Assembly (NCBI GenBank): GCA_015680685.1
Contig: MNCI01022583.1
Coordinates: 569,335-633,334 of the forward strand
Source of the DNA: Gnetum montanum
Lineage: Eukaryota; Streptophyta; Gnetopsida; Gnetales; Gnetaceae
Length of the DNA: 64,000 bases
Direction of reading: 5' to 3'
Shown here piece after piece: positions 47,551 through 60,253 of this stretch. The notes under the pieces were generated by a model, which did not search any database, had not been told where the DNA came from, and saw only the letters and a program-made list of their open reading frames with translations. Made by a program: the position numbers and the translations under genes. Each line of letters opens with the position of its first letter. The stretch's first letter is position 1.

Positions 47551-48320
47551 ATCTGCATTATAATGCTGACTCATGTTGTTTCTGATTGGATCAAGGCTAG
47601 CAATCTTCCTACAAAAAGATTTGATCTAGGAAGTCCACTCATTTATCTATAGATTGCTAGACAAGAGCCATGTAAGGCTCTTCTTGACTTTGGTTTTAGA
47701 GTTAACCTCAACTTCCATGACATGTACAAGGGATGGGACCTACCACCTCCTAAGAAGAGTAACATTTATCTAGAATTAGTAGATCAGTCAATTATTGTCC
47801 TTCTGGGATTAGTAGAGGACATTGTGACCATAGTTTGTGGGTGGTCCTATCCTACTGATTTTCTGGTAATCAAGGTGGACAACTGCAAAAATGACTTTCC
47901 CATCATTATGGAAAGAGCTTGGTTAAAAATGGTTGATGTAAGAATGAGCATAAGGAACCTATCTTTAGAAATATCCAAGGAAAAGGAGCTAGGAAAAATT
48001 GAGAAGAAGCATATTCCATGCATTGTGTATAGTGATAACAGGTGCAATTGTGTGCAAAAGATTTGGTCGATTAAGAGTACATACATTAAGGCATGCAATC
48101 AGTCTGCACAAGAGATCAATATTCAAAGGTGTCTATATGCAGCAACCACAAAGCAAGGGGGCACCTTGTGGATGATAGCTAATTTAGATAGTAGCACAAT
48201 ATACATGGAGCTAACTAACTTGTGCATATGTGGAAGGCATGGACAAAATTGAACAAGTTCATTCTCAACTCTTTAATGAAGATGATGATACCTATTTGGG
48301 AGAGTTGGAAATACCGATTA
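47551..48320 (+). pseudogene. aspartic protease region of element D
   Basis: IMLTHVVSDWIKA leads into the active-site block PCKALLDFGFRVNL (about 47667-47709), a D-F-G version of the usual D-T/S-G. An open 176-codon stretch (47722-48252) contains NIYLELVDQSIIVLLGLVEDI, CGWSYPTDFLVIKVDNC and the FPIIMERAWLK block typical of the C-terminal half of retropepsins. It ends with a Cys-containing linker (IVYSDNRCNC) before RT. It cleaves the element polyprotein in the family; here the frame upstream is broken. Confidence 0.78.
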
Positions 48321-49810
48321 AATGGAGTATACATTTTTAAAAAATGGTAAATTGGTCATCATTAATGTCAAACTTGCTCCTGAACAAAAAGAAAATTTGT
48401 TGAAAGTGATGAAAAAATGGTTAACAACTTTTGCTTGGTCATATTTAGAGCTAACAGGAATCGATCTAATGATATGCCACCATTACATTTACATTGACCT
48501 AGCCATGAAGCCTAGAAGGTAGCCATAGAGGTGGCTAAACCCCAAATTGAAGTAAATCATCAAGGAGGAGATAGAGTAACTCCTCAAGGTTGGGTTCATC
48601 TATCTAGTTGTGGCTAGTGAGTAGGTTAGCCCACTCATAATTGTATCAAAGAAGGATGGAAAATGCTTGGTCTGTATTGACTTTAGGTTGTTGAATATGG
48701 TAACATTTAAAGATCACTTTCCTTTGCCATTTGTAGATCAAGTGTTATATACCATATCTAGCGATTGTTATTATAGTTTCTTGGATGGTTATAGTGGCTA
48801 TAACCAAATCTAAATCGCATCAAAAGATCAGGCCATGACAACATTCACGAGTCCTTGGGGGACTTTTACATATTGTAAGATGCCATTTGGTCTATGCAAT
48901 GCCTGGCAACCTTTCAACACTTGGTCCTTAGTATCTTTCAACAACAGATTAGTAGTGGTGTTGAAATATTCATGGATGACTTTTCCACCTATGGAGCTAC
49001 CTTTGAGTAAGCCTTGGACCAACTTGAGAAAGCACTGAAGAGATGTGTAGAGACAAACCTATAGCTCAATTGGTAAAAGAGCCATCTCATGGTCAAAGAA
49101 GGCATTGTGCTAGGACACTGAATTTCTTAAAAAGGGATTGAGGTAGAATCAGAAAAAATAACTATCATCGAAGGAATAACATGCCAACCAAAGACCATTA
49201 AAGATGTTCGGTCATTCCTTGGACACACTGGCTACTATTGGAAATTTATAGATAATTCCTCTAAGATCACAAAGCCATTGGTATAGCTTATAAAGAAAGA
49301 TGTACCTTTTATCTAGACTAAAGAATGTGGACACACATTCCAACAATTAAAAGAGAAACTCATAGAAACACCAATCCTACAAGCACCAAACTAGTCCAGA
49401 CCCTTCCATATCATAATAGATGCATCTAACTATGCCTTGGGAGCACTAATCATGCAGATGGATGATAAGAAACATCCATACTATATCCATTGTGCAAGCC
49501 AAAGCATTATGGGAGCATAGTTAAACTACACCATCATGAAGAAAGAACTAATGGTAGTGGTGTACGTGCTAGAAACGTTTAGGCACTATGTGCTTGGTTA
49601 CAAAGTATTTATGCATATGGACCAGAGTGCAATTCACTTCCTCATGAATAAGCTAGTGGTGAGCCCTCGTGTCATAGGGTGGCTTGTAATCTTGCAGGAA
49701 TTCAACCTCATGATGGTAGATCGAAAAGGGACTGAGAATGTGGTTGTTGACCATCTCTCTGACTTAAGATGGGATAACAAAGAGGAGGAGAGCCTACTCT
49801 CTAATTAGTT
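48321..49810 (+). pseudogene. reverse transcriptase / RNase H of element D (broken)
   Basis: RT blocks, in order and partly in different frames: LVCIDFRLLN (about 48668-48697), YSFLDGYSGYNQI (about 48775-48810), FTSPWGTFTYCKMPFGLCNA (48844-48903), catalytic IFMDDFSTYG (about 48966-48995), and LNW then LGH (about 49065-49120). RNase H region: KDVRSFLGHTGYYWKFI (about 49200-49250), LKEKLIETPILQAP, IIIDASNYALGA (about 49410-49446). An open 90-codon stretch (49536-49808) has KKELMVVVYVLETFRHYVLGYKVF and ENVVVDHLSDLRWDNKEE. Stops and frameshifts break the whole. Confidence 0.88.
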
Positions 49811-49959
49811 TCCAAATGAACTCCTCTTTATAGGCACAATATGTGAACAAATGCTTTTAGAAGCAACATGGTATAATGGCATCCTTAGATATCTTCTTAC
49901 TTAAGAGATGCCACAAGACTTGGATTTTAGAAAGAAGCAACAATTTCTTCATTAGGTCA

Positions 49960-51100
49960 AATACTTCATGAAAATTAAAAAAAAATACCTCTATAAGGTG
50001 TGTGTTGATGCCTTGATTCATTGGTGTGTCCTTGATGAAGATCAACTGTGTGTTCTCCAGGATGCTCATGAAGGGCCTTGTGAAGGCCACTATGCAGGGA
50101 GACGCATGGCCATAAAAATCCTGATGGCAGGATACTATTGGCCTACAATCTTTAAGGATGGCCACTAGTTTGTCAAGTTTTGTGAACGTTGTCAACATGA
50201 TAGGGGCATGATCACTTGCATGGAAGATCCTCAATAGTGGATTCAACCACTGGAGCCTTTCATCATATGGGGCGTTGACATCATGGGTCCCATCACACCC
50301 ATGTCCAATGAAAAGTCATATATTATAGTAGTAGTTGACTACTACACAAAATGGACAGAAGCAGTAGTTGTGACTGATTGTACATCATCCAATGTTGCCA
50401 AATTTATACTAAAAAATATCGTGAATAGGTTTAGGATGCCACATTCTCTAATTTCTAATAATGGAAATCATTTCACAGGTGTCACCTTTAGAAAATTAAT
50501 ACAACACTTGGGTGGTAGAACATAAATTAATAACACCTTACCACCCCTAAGCCAATGGTCAAGTAGAGGTAACCAATTGGGAGATTACGAAAATACTAAC
50601 ATAAATCATTAGCAAATATAGGAAGGATTGGAGTACAAAACTTAATGATGCTCTTTGGGCTTATCGTTCAACTTGAAAATTTCTTATTGGCTATTCTCCT
50701 TATGAGTTACTGTATGGAAAACTTCCAACACTTCGAATTCAATCTGAGCTCTGTACACTCTTAACAACCTATGATTTAAACCTTGATCTAAGTCTAGCAT
50801 AGAAAGAATGATTAATCACCCTAAATGTGTTAGATGAAAACTGAATAGTGGCCGTATCCTTAAATGAGGTGAACAAGGCATTCAGCAAGCAACGTCATGA
50901 CCTTAGAATGAAGAAAGTCAAACTTCAACCAGGAGATAAGGTTCTCTACTGGAACCCCACACATGTACCCCAAAAGAAAAAATTTCAAACATTGTGGGAG
51001 TGTCTTTATATAATTGATCGAACCTTTTCCTCTAGGGCCATGTTGATCTACAAACCTGACAACTCAAATAAAAAGCAGTTGGTCAACATTCAATAAGTCA
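49960..51100 (+). pseudogene. integrase of element D (broken)
   Basis: The zinc domain is open at 49968-50168: HEGPCEGHYAGRRMAIKILMAGYYWPTIF, with CERCQ following (about 50183). The core starts with WGVDIMGPITP (about 50268-50300, first catalytic Asp). The open stretch 50283-50525 has VVVDYYTKWTEAV and LISNNGNHFTG, with Asn at the second catalytic Asp. TTPYHP and GQVEVTNWEITK follow (about 50535-50590, the Glu kept). The C-terminal part is open at 50848-51096 (AFSKQRHDLRMKKVKLQPGDKVLYWNPTH, a GPY-type module without a chromodomain). Confidence 0.87.
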
Positions 51101-52768
51101 AGCCTTTCCTAGAACCAAGACCGACTAGTGTAAATGTCACCTCAATGGATGGACAACCACATTCTATTTTTCAGATCTCCTCCTTCCAACTTAGTCATGG
51201 GGGAGATGGCCATCCATGCTAACCATCAAATTAGCTTCTCAATTTTTCTACTTTTTATTTTTCACATTTTTGGATTTTTCAGATTTTTCTAATTTTACAC
51301 CATCTTTAGTACCTTTGAAACTTCTTCATTATTTTACACTTTCTTATATATTTTGCTTTCTTTTTCTTTCTTTTTATTTAAGTGTGATATTTTTTTTATT
51401 TTTACTAATAAAGAGTGCTTTATTATCGTAGGACATAGTGTCGTTGTTGCTATTCACTAATGATGGTTTGTGCTTAATGTGTGATTGTCGATGTCTAGTT
51501 TCTATTTTTGAATTCTGATGTTTGATGAATTTGACATGGTTTATTTTTTTCATGGAATAGGTAGTGAGTCCACATCATCTGGCCATCCAATGAACTCTAT
51601 GGTTTTCCTTGTTCTGGGAATTTGAGGTCCCTTTTCATTAAAGAAAATTTTAATTAATCGATGACCTTGGTAGTTTTAGGATTAGGAAATATTCAAAGGT
51701 TTGTAAAGGGTGTGACTTCAAGGGGAATCATTACTCTTTGTACTCTTCTACTTGCTTGAGTGCTTGAGTGTTTTTTATGGATTTCTTACCATTCCACACC
51801 ACCCATTGAAGAAATTCAAAATAACATCATTGCATGGTGTGGTTTCCATTTAAAAAAAAAAAGAACAAAAAAAAAAAAACAATGAGAATTCAAATTACAA
51901 CCCTTGAACAAATAAAAGGGCTATAGGTACTGGTTATGGGACTCAAAAAACATACACCTATGCCTAAAGGTCCCCTCTAACTAAGACCCTTTCTCTTACT
52001 TCCTACTTCTCTTTTCTTCTCTTTGTGGAATGGTGGTTGTTTTGTGGAAGCACCCTTGTGTCTCGAGTGGGTGGATTGGTCTTAGACTAGTAATGCAAAG
52101 TCATTGATAGTAGATGGTTTTGGTTTGGACCAAAGATGGAACTTCTAGGGTCATTTTAACCACAAATTCCACAAGGGACTTCTTATGGCCTTAATTCGAA
52201 ACTGCATTCCACCTTCTCTATCATCCATCCATGTTATCATAACTCACCTCACTACTGTGTTCTATGTTATGCTATATGTCTTGGTCTAATGTGTTGGGAT
52301 TCTTGAGTGGATTCTTTTGGGTTGGTCCTTGATTTGTCATGATCAGTAAATCAACTATGGGGCCCACAGACTCCTTAGTTGAGGTTATGCAAGGGCAAAA
52401 AGGGCATGAACCTACTATGGGGAGGACCCACTTGCATAGCTCTTGGCTTGGTTGGTTAAGGTTCCTTACCTTTGACATTGCTATAATCCTATCTTTCACA
52501 TTTTCCATTGAGTAAATCGCTCAGCGCTCCTTAATCTTTCATTTTATTCATCCACTAAGTCAATTTTTCTTCTTTTTCCAGAACATATGAGCTTCAACAC
52601 CCTCTTTACATGTTTTCATATTATTCTTGGTCTTTTAAGCTTTCATTTGATATCAACTTCACTCAAAAATTCTTCATATTTTGTAAGTTTGACTAAGGTC
52701 AAAGTTTGACAATGGTGGTCAATGGTTGCGTTGTTGAGGTCCCATCGACACATCCACCCTAGTTGATG
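51101..52768 (+). other. post-integrase non-coding block of element D
   Basis: Starts with the purine tract CATGGGGGAGATGGCC (about 51197-51212), then T-rich sequence and the block conserved in all five elements (GTGAGTCCACATCATC, GGTGTGACTTCAAGGGG, the CATGCCTAAAGG-type motif at 51942-51970, and GGGGAGGACCCACTTGCAT at about 52420). No ORF of note. Confidence 0.7.
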
Positions 52769-52818
52769 AGGCCTAGTCAACTAGGCCTTGTCGATGCATT
52801 GTTAAAACCCTATATATA
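52769..52818 (+). promoter_or_regulatory. internal promoter-like cassette of element D
   Basis: AGGCCTAGT-CA-ACTAGGCCT (52769-52788) is a near-perfect palindrome, followed by TTGTCGATGCATT and TATATATA (52811-52818). It lies about 470 bp before the post-integrase ORF (ATG 53290). The palindrome core AGGCCTAG matches that in the LTR U3 of D (44081-44104). Confidence 0.62.
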
Positions 52819-53289
52819 CCACCAAACACTTTGTAATTTTTTACCATTTTCTCATAACACAAGGGGAGTTTTTGAAATTTTTTAGAGCCTAAAAGCCTTC
52901 CAGAGGTCATAACTTCTAAATTGTTTGTTCAAATCACTTTGTTTTTTGATCCTGTGCTTACTAAAGATAAGATCTTTATTGTGGGGGCTGCAAACCTTAA
53001 AATTTTTGATGAAAAATCAATAAATTTTTTTGAAATTTTTCCTAACTTCCTCAAAGGGTTAATAACCTTAATCATATATAAACATCAAATTTTTCACAAG
53101 TTAACGTTTCTAACAGCCTTTGAGATGAGTTATTAATGAAAATACATAAATAAATAACAAGTACCTAATTAATTAAACTAGCCATAATCACAACTTAGCC
53201 AAGTGTAACTATCCTTGAGAGATAAAGATATCTTAATTGCTTTAAAGTTACACAATAATTGCTAATCCATGGTCTTATTGTGATTATAG

Positions 53290-56140
53290 ATGGCACCTAA
53301 ACAAAAACATCTATAGGAAAGAGAAACCTTGCAACCATGGGAGAAACAACCTAGAGCTAGAAGGGGCCAGCAAGAATAAGACTAAGAACTACCTGAGGCG
53401 ACCCATGCAATGGAACCTCTTTATGAGAAACCCACAGTGAAATCTATTCGATAGATTCTAGAGTAAGAAGTGCCAACCGAACAATCACAGAGAGGAGAAG
53501 TGTGTAGTCCCATGCCAAGGCTTGAGGTCACTTTAACTGAAGCCTACCTTGAAACCATTAAGTCCCAAGAGATCCAATGATTAGTCCTTCAAGAGATGAA
53601 CTTTGGACCATTCCTTGAAAAAGCTCTAGAGGATGTCAAGACTCAATTGTGAACCTCTTCCATGTGGCCAATCATCACATCTAGTGGGGAGTGGTACATG
53701 GGAGAGACATACCTTTTCTGGAACAATCAAAAGTTGGGATCCATAGTTAAGATCAAGGACATTCAAGTGTCCTATTTAGTAGAAGCTATTGCATAGGCAC
53801 TTGGGTTGCCTGACACTAGAACATAGTTGATGGAATTATCCACACAAGATGATCCTAAGACCAAGAAGGAGTGGACCAAAAATTGCTATGGGGTGGATCA
53901 TAAGGAGTATGGTGTGCTCACACTAGTGGAGCAAATTTCCTTCAAGATCATGGCCTATCACCTTAATCCAATGGTGAGTTCAAGCAAGGTAACTACTTTC
54001 TTTACCCTAGCATGCGCTACTCTAAGTGGAAAGTTCCACATTAACCTTCCATAACTCCTATACCTAAAGATTGAGAAGCATTTCAAAGAAAAAAAACATG
54101 GAAGGAAGACCCTACCCTTTTCATGTCTCATCCAAAAACATTTCAAGAGGGCAAGCATTGTTTGCTACTCTAATGATACACTTAGGCATACTCCTTTGGC
54201 TTCATGATCCGAGATCATGAAAGAGAAGACACCAATGATGACTCAATTAGAGGATTTTTTGCCACCACCACCCACTCAAGAAACAACACTAAAGGCCCAC
54301 ACAACTATTGAGCATATGAAAAAAATTTGAGAACAAATCTTGAGTAATAAGAGAAATAATTAGGAATGAGTGGGGTAGATCTATCTATGTACTAGCTAGT
54401 AATGAGTCACCTTAATGAGGTGGACCGAATAGTAAGCCAGGTGGAGAGGGATGGCCCTATTTCTATGCCCAACAAATGTAGCTACCTTCGAGGTCAAATC
54501 CCAATGCTCAAGAGGTGATGTTGTCACTAGCAACATATCATCTATTCCCAGAAATCTCTAGGAATGTTGCCACTTTCTCTATATGGTTGAAGGAAGGTGA
54601 AGAGGTAACTGTCTTGGTGATGCCACACTAAGGGTAGGAGACAACAATAGAAGTGGTTACTGACCATGTAGTAGAAGAATTGAATGTACCCATGACATTT
54701 GTACTAGAGATATCTACACTTTAAGATGTGTAGACATCCACAAGCATGGTCAGCAAAAAATTGAACATAGCCTAGGATGAAAAGTTCCTAGAATGATTGA
54801 TATGAACCAGGTAATCAACTCCGGACATTTTTGATCTTCTAGAGAACATCACTGTAATGTAATTAGAGTTGCTGAATGAAAGGGGTAGATGAATTATCTT
54901 GGAGGGGTACTAGAAATGGCTCAAGAATAAAATCAATGCTTGGCCATAGATGTTGTCAAACTTCATGCCCAACTTGCAGATCAAGCAATCCTCAGCCCAG
55001 CAGTGATAAGGGATGAAGCTATCAATTAGATACAAGAACGATTTTAAAAGGCTAAGGAGGAGGCAGTGATGGCCATATTTAAATAGTACATAGTAGAAGC
55101 TGAAATGTACTCAATCCAAAAGGACTTGAATCAAATGTGCCAAGAGAATGTAGCATTGATTGGATAGAATCATCGCTTGCAAAATGTTGATGATCAGAAA
55201 GATCAAAAGCAAGAATTCATTCATCAGTAGTAGGATCAGCATGCCAAGGTAAACACTGAATTGAGGAAATTTGCTATGGAAAATCACAATTTGTCAATGG
55301 AGGACGTACGCACCTTGCGTTAAATGTCTACCATCAAGATTGCCACCTGGAAGAACAGAGTCCTCAAATTTAAGAAAGTGAAAAATCACTACAAGGACTA
55401 GGTTGTCCTACAAAAGGAAGTGAATGAAAAACAAATGTAGATGCAAAGGTGAAACTAAATGAAGCCGTCTAGCACTCCAATAAGGAAGATAGATGTGGCA
55501 ACTTGTCATTGATGGCATCGATGCCTACAACAAAGCAAAGATCTGCTTAAAGGAGTTGCAAATCGAATAAATGATAAAGTACATGGAGTTGGCCAATCTT
55601 CGTTATGCAAACCTAGCAATGTTAATAGCTGGATGGCCATGGTCAAAATTGGAGAAAAATGTGGCTATCTCGTATCTACTATATGAGGATGAGTTCAAAC
55701 ACCACAAGAAAACCAAGCAGAAGCTTGAGGCTATTAACACTGAAATCAAAGTTCTCAAAGCCTGATTTAGAGACCAACGATCAATCGTTGAGGACCTAGC
55801 CAAATGGATGAATGACTACTAGAAGCTAAAGAACACAACCTATGTGTTCAACATCAAACATAAATAGTTTTCTACCTAGTTTTTCAATGCAAAGGAGTTG
55901 TTTTTAGCAATTCTGTATCCTTGGAATGTGCCTGTTCCAATCCACATTGGGGAAGTTGCATGGATGGTGCATGATCCTAGTAGTAAGGAGGAGAAAATGA
56001 AAGCACTGTTGGATGCTTTTTGCCTCCTGCCTAAAGTCACACCACTAGCAAGATAGCCATAGTGACCTCAGCTACCCGTGCGTGAAGTTGGTGAAGGTCT
56101 CTTAGAGCCTTAGGAACCGCCATCACCTGGGACTGTTTGA
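53290..56140 (+). pseudogene. post-integrase ORF of element D (about 950 codons, broken)
   Basis: ATG 53290 (MAPKQKHL) directly after GTGATTATAG, which looks like a 3' splice site; TGA at 56138. It aligns with the ORF of element A. The N-terminal third includes FGPFLEKALE-like sequence, GEWYMGETYLFWNN (about 53684-53725), KEWTKNCYGVDHKEYG (about 53863-53910) and KIMAYHLNPMVSSSKV (about 53946-53990). The rest is Lys/Glu/Gln-rich with long heptad-like runs (54950-55760), consistent with a coiled coil. The longest open pieces are 75 codons (53827-54054) and 64 codons (55571-55765). No zinc, nuclease or membrane motif is evident. Possible relation to the envelope-like/'putative plant transposon protein' domain of Athila-type elements is tentative. 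Confidence 0.6.
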
Positions 56141-56379
56141 TCTTCTCCATTAGCTTCACATCATCAAGAAATGTGTTGTCAAATTTTGAAGATTTGAGTC
56201 ATGGTGTTCAATTTTGTATCTTAAACACCTTCATTTTTTGTAATGAGCTGATCTGTACACTCCATTTTTTGTGAAGTTAGTCAGTTTGTTTTGTTTGAAG
56301 AAAAGTTAATCAATAATCGCATACATTTTCAATTTTGTAAAAGAACTCGAGGATGAGTTTTCATTCAATCATGGGGGTA
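56141..56379 (+). other. 3' untranslated segment and polypurine tract of element D
   Basis: AT-rich, ending ATCATGGGGGTA (56368-56379) immediately before the 3' LTR. Confidence 0.78.
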
Positions 56380-57289
56380 TGATGAGTCATGTTTTGTCTG
56401 TTGCATTGATGAAACCTCATTGACGCGACCTCATCGTCTGGGCCTCGTTGACAAGGCCTAGTTGACACATCATATCATGTGTTGACGTGGCCCCATTGAC
56501 GTAGTGTTTGTAGTTAGCTATAAATACACATGTGCATCTGAATTTATGAGGAGTTGTAGTGAAGATCTTGCATTTTCTCCATTTGAAAGTTAGAAATTTT
56601 CCTCCGAGTGGCCACAGTAGGAGTCATTGAGTGTACAAATCTTTATTCGAGCATTGTTATACTTGAGCACGATAGTATATGCAGCAATAAAGATGAGCTT
56701 TTTGATAAACCTTGCAACACTCTGGATAGATTAGCTATTTCATTTATACATTTTATGTTTTTAGTTATTTATTAAATGTTTTCAATTAGTTATTAATTAT
56801 TTTCCAGTTATTACATTAATGAAGCAATTAAGCTAAATAGATTACACACATAAGTATGACTACTTCGAGCGTAACACGTATTCTCTTGGTAATCCCAACA
56901 GCGTTATTGCTTAGTACGGCCAATAGCATAGCACTTGGTCATCAAATAGTGGATACATGAGGTTAGGACATGTACAGAAAGTGGGATTAGATGCTTATGT
57001 TAGGATTAGTTTAATGCTAATTAATTAGTAAATTTAGATTAGTTAATCCACATTTGAGCACCAACTTATAAAACATAAAATGATAAAAATTGGATGCCTC
57101 AATTACACTTAACCATACCAATGAACATCAAAAGTGTAATTTGGAAGACAATGATTGATTTTAAGGCTAGATTCACTCCCTAAAGGACTAGTGCACCAAA
57201 AATGATAAAGTCCAAGGAATTCAACCAGATCGTGCGTGAACGCTTTGTGATTCGTAAGGTTAGGCATAGGGGTACCTCATTGCTCATCA
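56380..57289 (+). repeat. 3' LTR of element D
   Basis: TGATGAGTCATG...GCTCATCA, 910 bp. TATAAATA at 56519-56526, polyadenylation-type AATAAAGATGAGC near 56686, iterated U5 motifs near 56890-56950. Confidence 0.92.
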
Positions 57290-57294
57290 ATAAG

Positions 57295-58614
57295 AATGCC
57301 AAATTGTTTAAAAGATGCATGGAAACATCCAACCCATTTATTAGTTCTTGTCTCAACCATGATCTTACTCATGGATGAGATGCCCCATCTTGAATCAAGA
57401 ACTAATAAGTGTATTTTTACTTTTTTGTTTACAATTTTTTATCATATTCCTGTTTCTTCAAAAAAAATTTAATTCTTAATATGTTTTTAATTTCTTATTA
57501 TTTTTCTTTTCTTATATAATTTTCTCTTTTCTTAAGTCATTTTCTTTATGTTTTATGAAAGTCTACTATGTTTTTTTATTAATAATATTTCTAGTCATGA
57601 TGCAAAAGTCAACATCATGTGTTGGGTTTTTGTCCTATGTTAAGATGATTGGGTAAATAATTGTGTAATGTAGTAAGATAACTTCATCCATCCCTCCAGT
57701 TTCCTAAATAAAAGGTCTTTATCATGAAAAAATTATGGTTATTCTTACATGAAATTAAAATTAAAATTAACTAATGATCATTGTGCCTTGAAGAAAGAGG
57801 GAAAGACCAAGTGGAAATGTAAAAGGGTGTGACATCAAGGGGATTTGCTGGGTTCTCTTCTTGACTTCCTTCTTGTGGCCTATGACTCCTCATGGGATGT
57901 ACCATCACCTCTATCATTGACCAATAAACAGGAAGCATTTCTTTGGATGGTGTGGTTTCCAAGAAAAAAAAATAAGAGAAAGAAAAAGAAAGAAAAAAAA
58001 ACAAGGAAAAAAACACAATGGAAATTCAAAGAACACCCATTAGACATAATAATGAGCTACAAGCACTAGTTATAGAGGTGGAAAGACATGTTACCCATGC
58101 CTAAATGCACCTCTCTAATTAAGGTTCTTTTTTCCTTCCTTCTTCTCTTTTCTTCTCTTTTCTTCTCTTTTTGGAGTGATGTTTTTTCTTTGTGGTTGTT
58201 ATGGGATCATGATGGTAGACAAGAAGGAACACATCAATGCAAGCCATTTCTAATGGTATAGAATGGATCTACAACTTGTAAAGATAGGTATGATTGTCAT
58301 TTCAATCACAATTGACACAAGAACCTATTGCAAACATGGTTAAGTAGCTTACATCCCACTCTCTATCACTTCTTCTCATCCCATTATTCACCTCATTTTT
58401 GCATGCAATTATGGACCTAATGGTTTTGTATAGTATAGTTCAAAATCCTAGCCAAGGTAGGTGTGTGTTGTTTGAAATAAAGGCATGATCTACATTTAAC
58501 TTCTAAGGTGTCGACGAACATCTATAGAAGTAGTTATGTAAGGGTATCATGGAAAGAGCTTGCTTTGGGGAGGACCCATTTGTGTAACTTTTGTTAATCA
58601 TGGCTTTGAATCAC
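57295..58614 (+). other. element E after D: pol-deletion junction and post-integrase-type block
   Basis: Continues the E linker remnant (AATGCCAAATTGTTTAAAAG), then the purine tract ACTCATGGATGAGATGCC (about 57367-57385). The conserved non-coding block follows: GACATGTTACCCATGCCTAA (58085-58104) and TTTGGGGAGGACCCATTTG (58563-58581). RT and integrase sequence is absent between them. Confidence 0.7.
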
Positions 58615-59614
58615 NNNNNNNNNNNNNNNNNNNNNNNNNNNNNNNNNNNNNNNNNNNNNNNNNNNNNNNNNNNNNNNNNNNNNNNNNNNNNNNNNNNNNN
58701 NNNNNNNNNNNNNNNNNNNNNNNNNNNNNNNNNNNNNNNNNNNNNNNNNNNNNNNNNNNNNNNNNNNNNNNNNNNNNNNNNNNNNNNNNNNNNNNNNNNN
58801 NNNNNNNNNNNNNNNNNNNNNNNNNNNNNNNNNNNNNNNNNNNNNNNNNNNNNNNNNNNNNNNNNNNNNNNNNNNNNNNNNNNNNNNNNNNNNNNNNNNN
58901 NNNNNNNNNNNNNNNNNNNNNNNNNNNNNNNNNNNNNNNNNNNNNNNNNNNNNNNNNNNNNNNNNNNNNNNNNNNNNNNNNNNNNNNNNNNNNNNNNNNN
59001 NNNNNNNNNNNNNNNNNNNNNNNNNNNNNNNNNNNNNNNNNNNNNNNNNNNNNNNNNNNNNNNNNNNNNNNNNNNNNNNNNNNNNNNNNNNNNNNNNNNN
59101 NNNNNNNNNNNNNNNNNNNNNNNNNNNNNNNNNNNNNNNNNNNNNNNNNNNNNNNNNNNNNNNNNNNNNNNNNNNNNNNNNNNNNNNNNNNNNNNNNNNN
59201 NNNNNNNNNNNNNNNNNNNNNNNNNNNNNNNNNNNNNNNNNNNNNNNNNNNNNNNNNNNNNNNNNNNNNNNNNNNNNNNNNNNNNNNNNNNNNNNNNNNN
59301 NNNNNNNNNNNNNNNNNNNNNNNNNNNNNNNNNNNNNNNNNNNNNNNNNNNNNNNNNNNNNNNNNNNNNNNNNNNNNNNNNNNNNNNNNNNNNNNNNNNN
59401 NNNNNNNNNNNNNNNNNNNNNNNNNNNNNNNNNNNNNNNNNNNNNNNNNNNNNNNNNNNNNNNNNNNNNNNNNNNNNNNNNNNNNNNNNNNNNNNNNNNN
59501 NNNNNNNNNNNNNNNNNNNNNNNNNNNNNNNNNNNNNNNNNNNNNNNNNNNNNNNNNNNNNNNNNNNNNNNNNNNNNNNNNNNNNNNNNNNNNNNNNNNN
59601 NNNNNNNNNNNNNN
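58615..59614. other. assembly gap (1000 N)
   Basis: Exactly 1000 N, so the size is probably a placeholder. It lies where elements A, C and D have their promoter-like cassette. Confidence 0.99.
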
Positions 59615-60253
59615 AGAGCCTTGGGAAGAGTTATTCTGAAATCACCTTGAGCCTAAATGCTAATTTTTTTTGAATTTTGAGCTAACAAAGGGATCCATGA
59701 AAGGTTAATCATTACACAAAAAATTTATCAAAATTGATGTTGATCCTTTGATGATTGCAAGTGATGCTAAAAGAAAAACCCAAGGTTGAAGGTCTTTTAC
59801 AAGGTAAGGAAAAGAGGCCAAGAGAAGGATAGAGGAGGATATGCCCATGGATAAATGATAGCACATACAAGGATTAAAGCTCAAATATAACATGTTTGCT
59901 AGATCCATGGGAGGATGAGAAGAAACTTTAGTCTATTCTTCAAGAATGTTCTGCCTAAAAAGAGAAGCATCAAGATAACAATCAAGGTTTAAAGTCTACC
60001 ACCACTAGAAACAACAAGAAGATTCATCTTCAATGGATTTTTAAAGATATCTGCAAATTTTGTAAACTTTAATGTTTGTCTAGTATTTTTATCATTGTTT
60101 AATACATCCACTCAAATAAAATTTTGTAATGTGATACTTAGAGTCAGTTAGTAGTTAGCCTTAGTAAATAATCCCATACATTTTCAATTTTTTTAAGAAG
60201 CTCAATCCTATTTTGTTCACTCAAGGATGAGTTTTTGGTAAGTTGTGGGGGTA
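59615..60253 (+). other. 3' internal part of element E and polypurine tract
   Basis: Decayed coding-like sequence shared with B (36780-37080), then AT-rich DNA ending in TTGTGGGGGTA before the LTR. No intact ORF. Confidence 0.65.

Larger units (their letters stand above)
44023..57289 (+). mobile_element. element D: full-length Ty3/gypsy element in E, duplication ATAAG
   Basis: 13.3 kb. The bases 44018-44022 and 57290-57294 are both ATAAG. The LTRs are 44023-44937 and 56380-57289. It has the same organisation as element A: gag, protease, RT/RNase H, integrase, conserved non-coding block, promoter-like cassette, post-integrase ORF, polypurine tract. It is better preserved than A, with open stretches up to 176 codons, and is the most recent insertion of this stack by position. 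Confidence 0.94.

Noticed and set aside
49857-50246. 129-codon minus-strand ORF
   Set aside because: Antisense shadow of the integrase zinc domain of element D; the same shadow occurs in A (21727-21927).
58560-59673. Two ORFs of about 360 codons
   Set aside because: They exist only because 1000 N are read as open; no real coding sequence.
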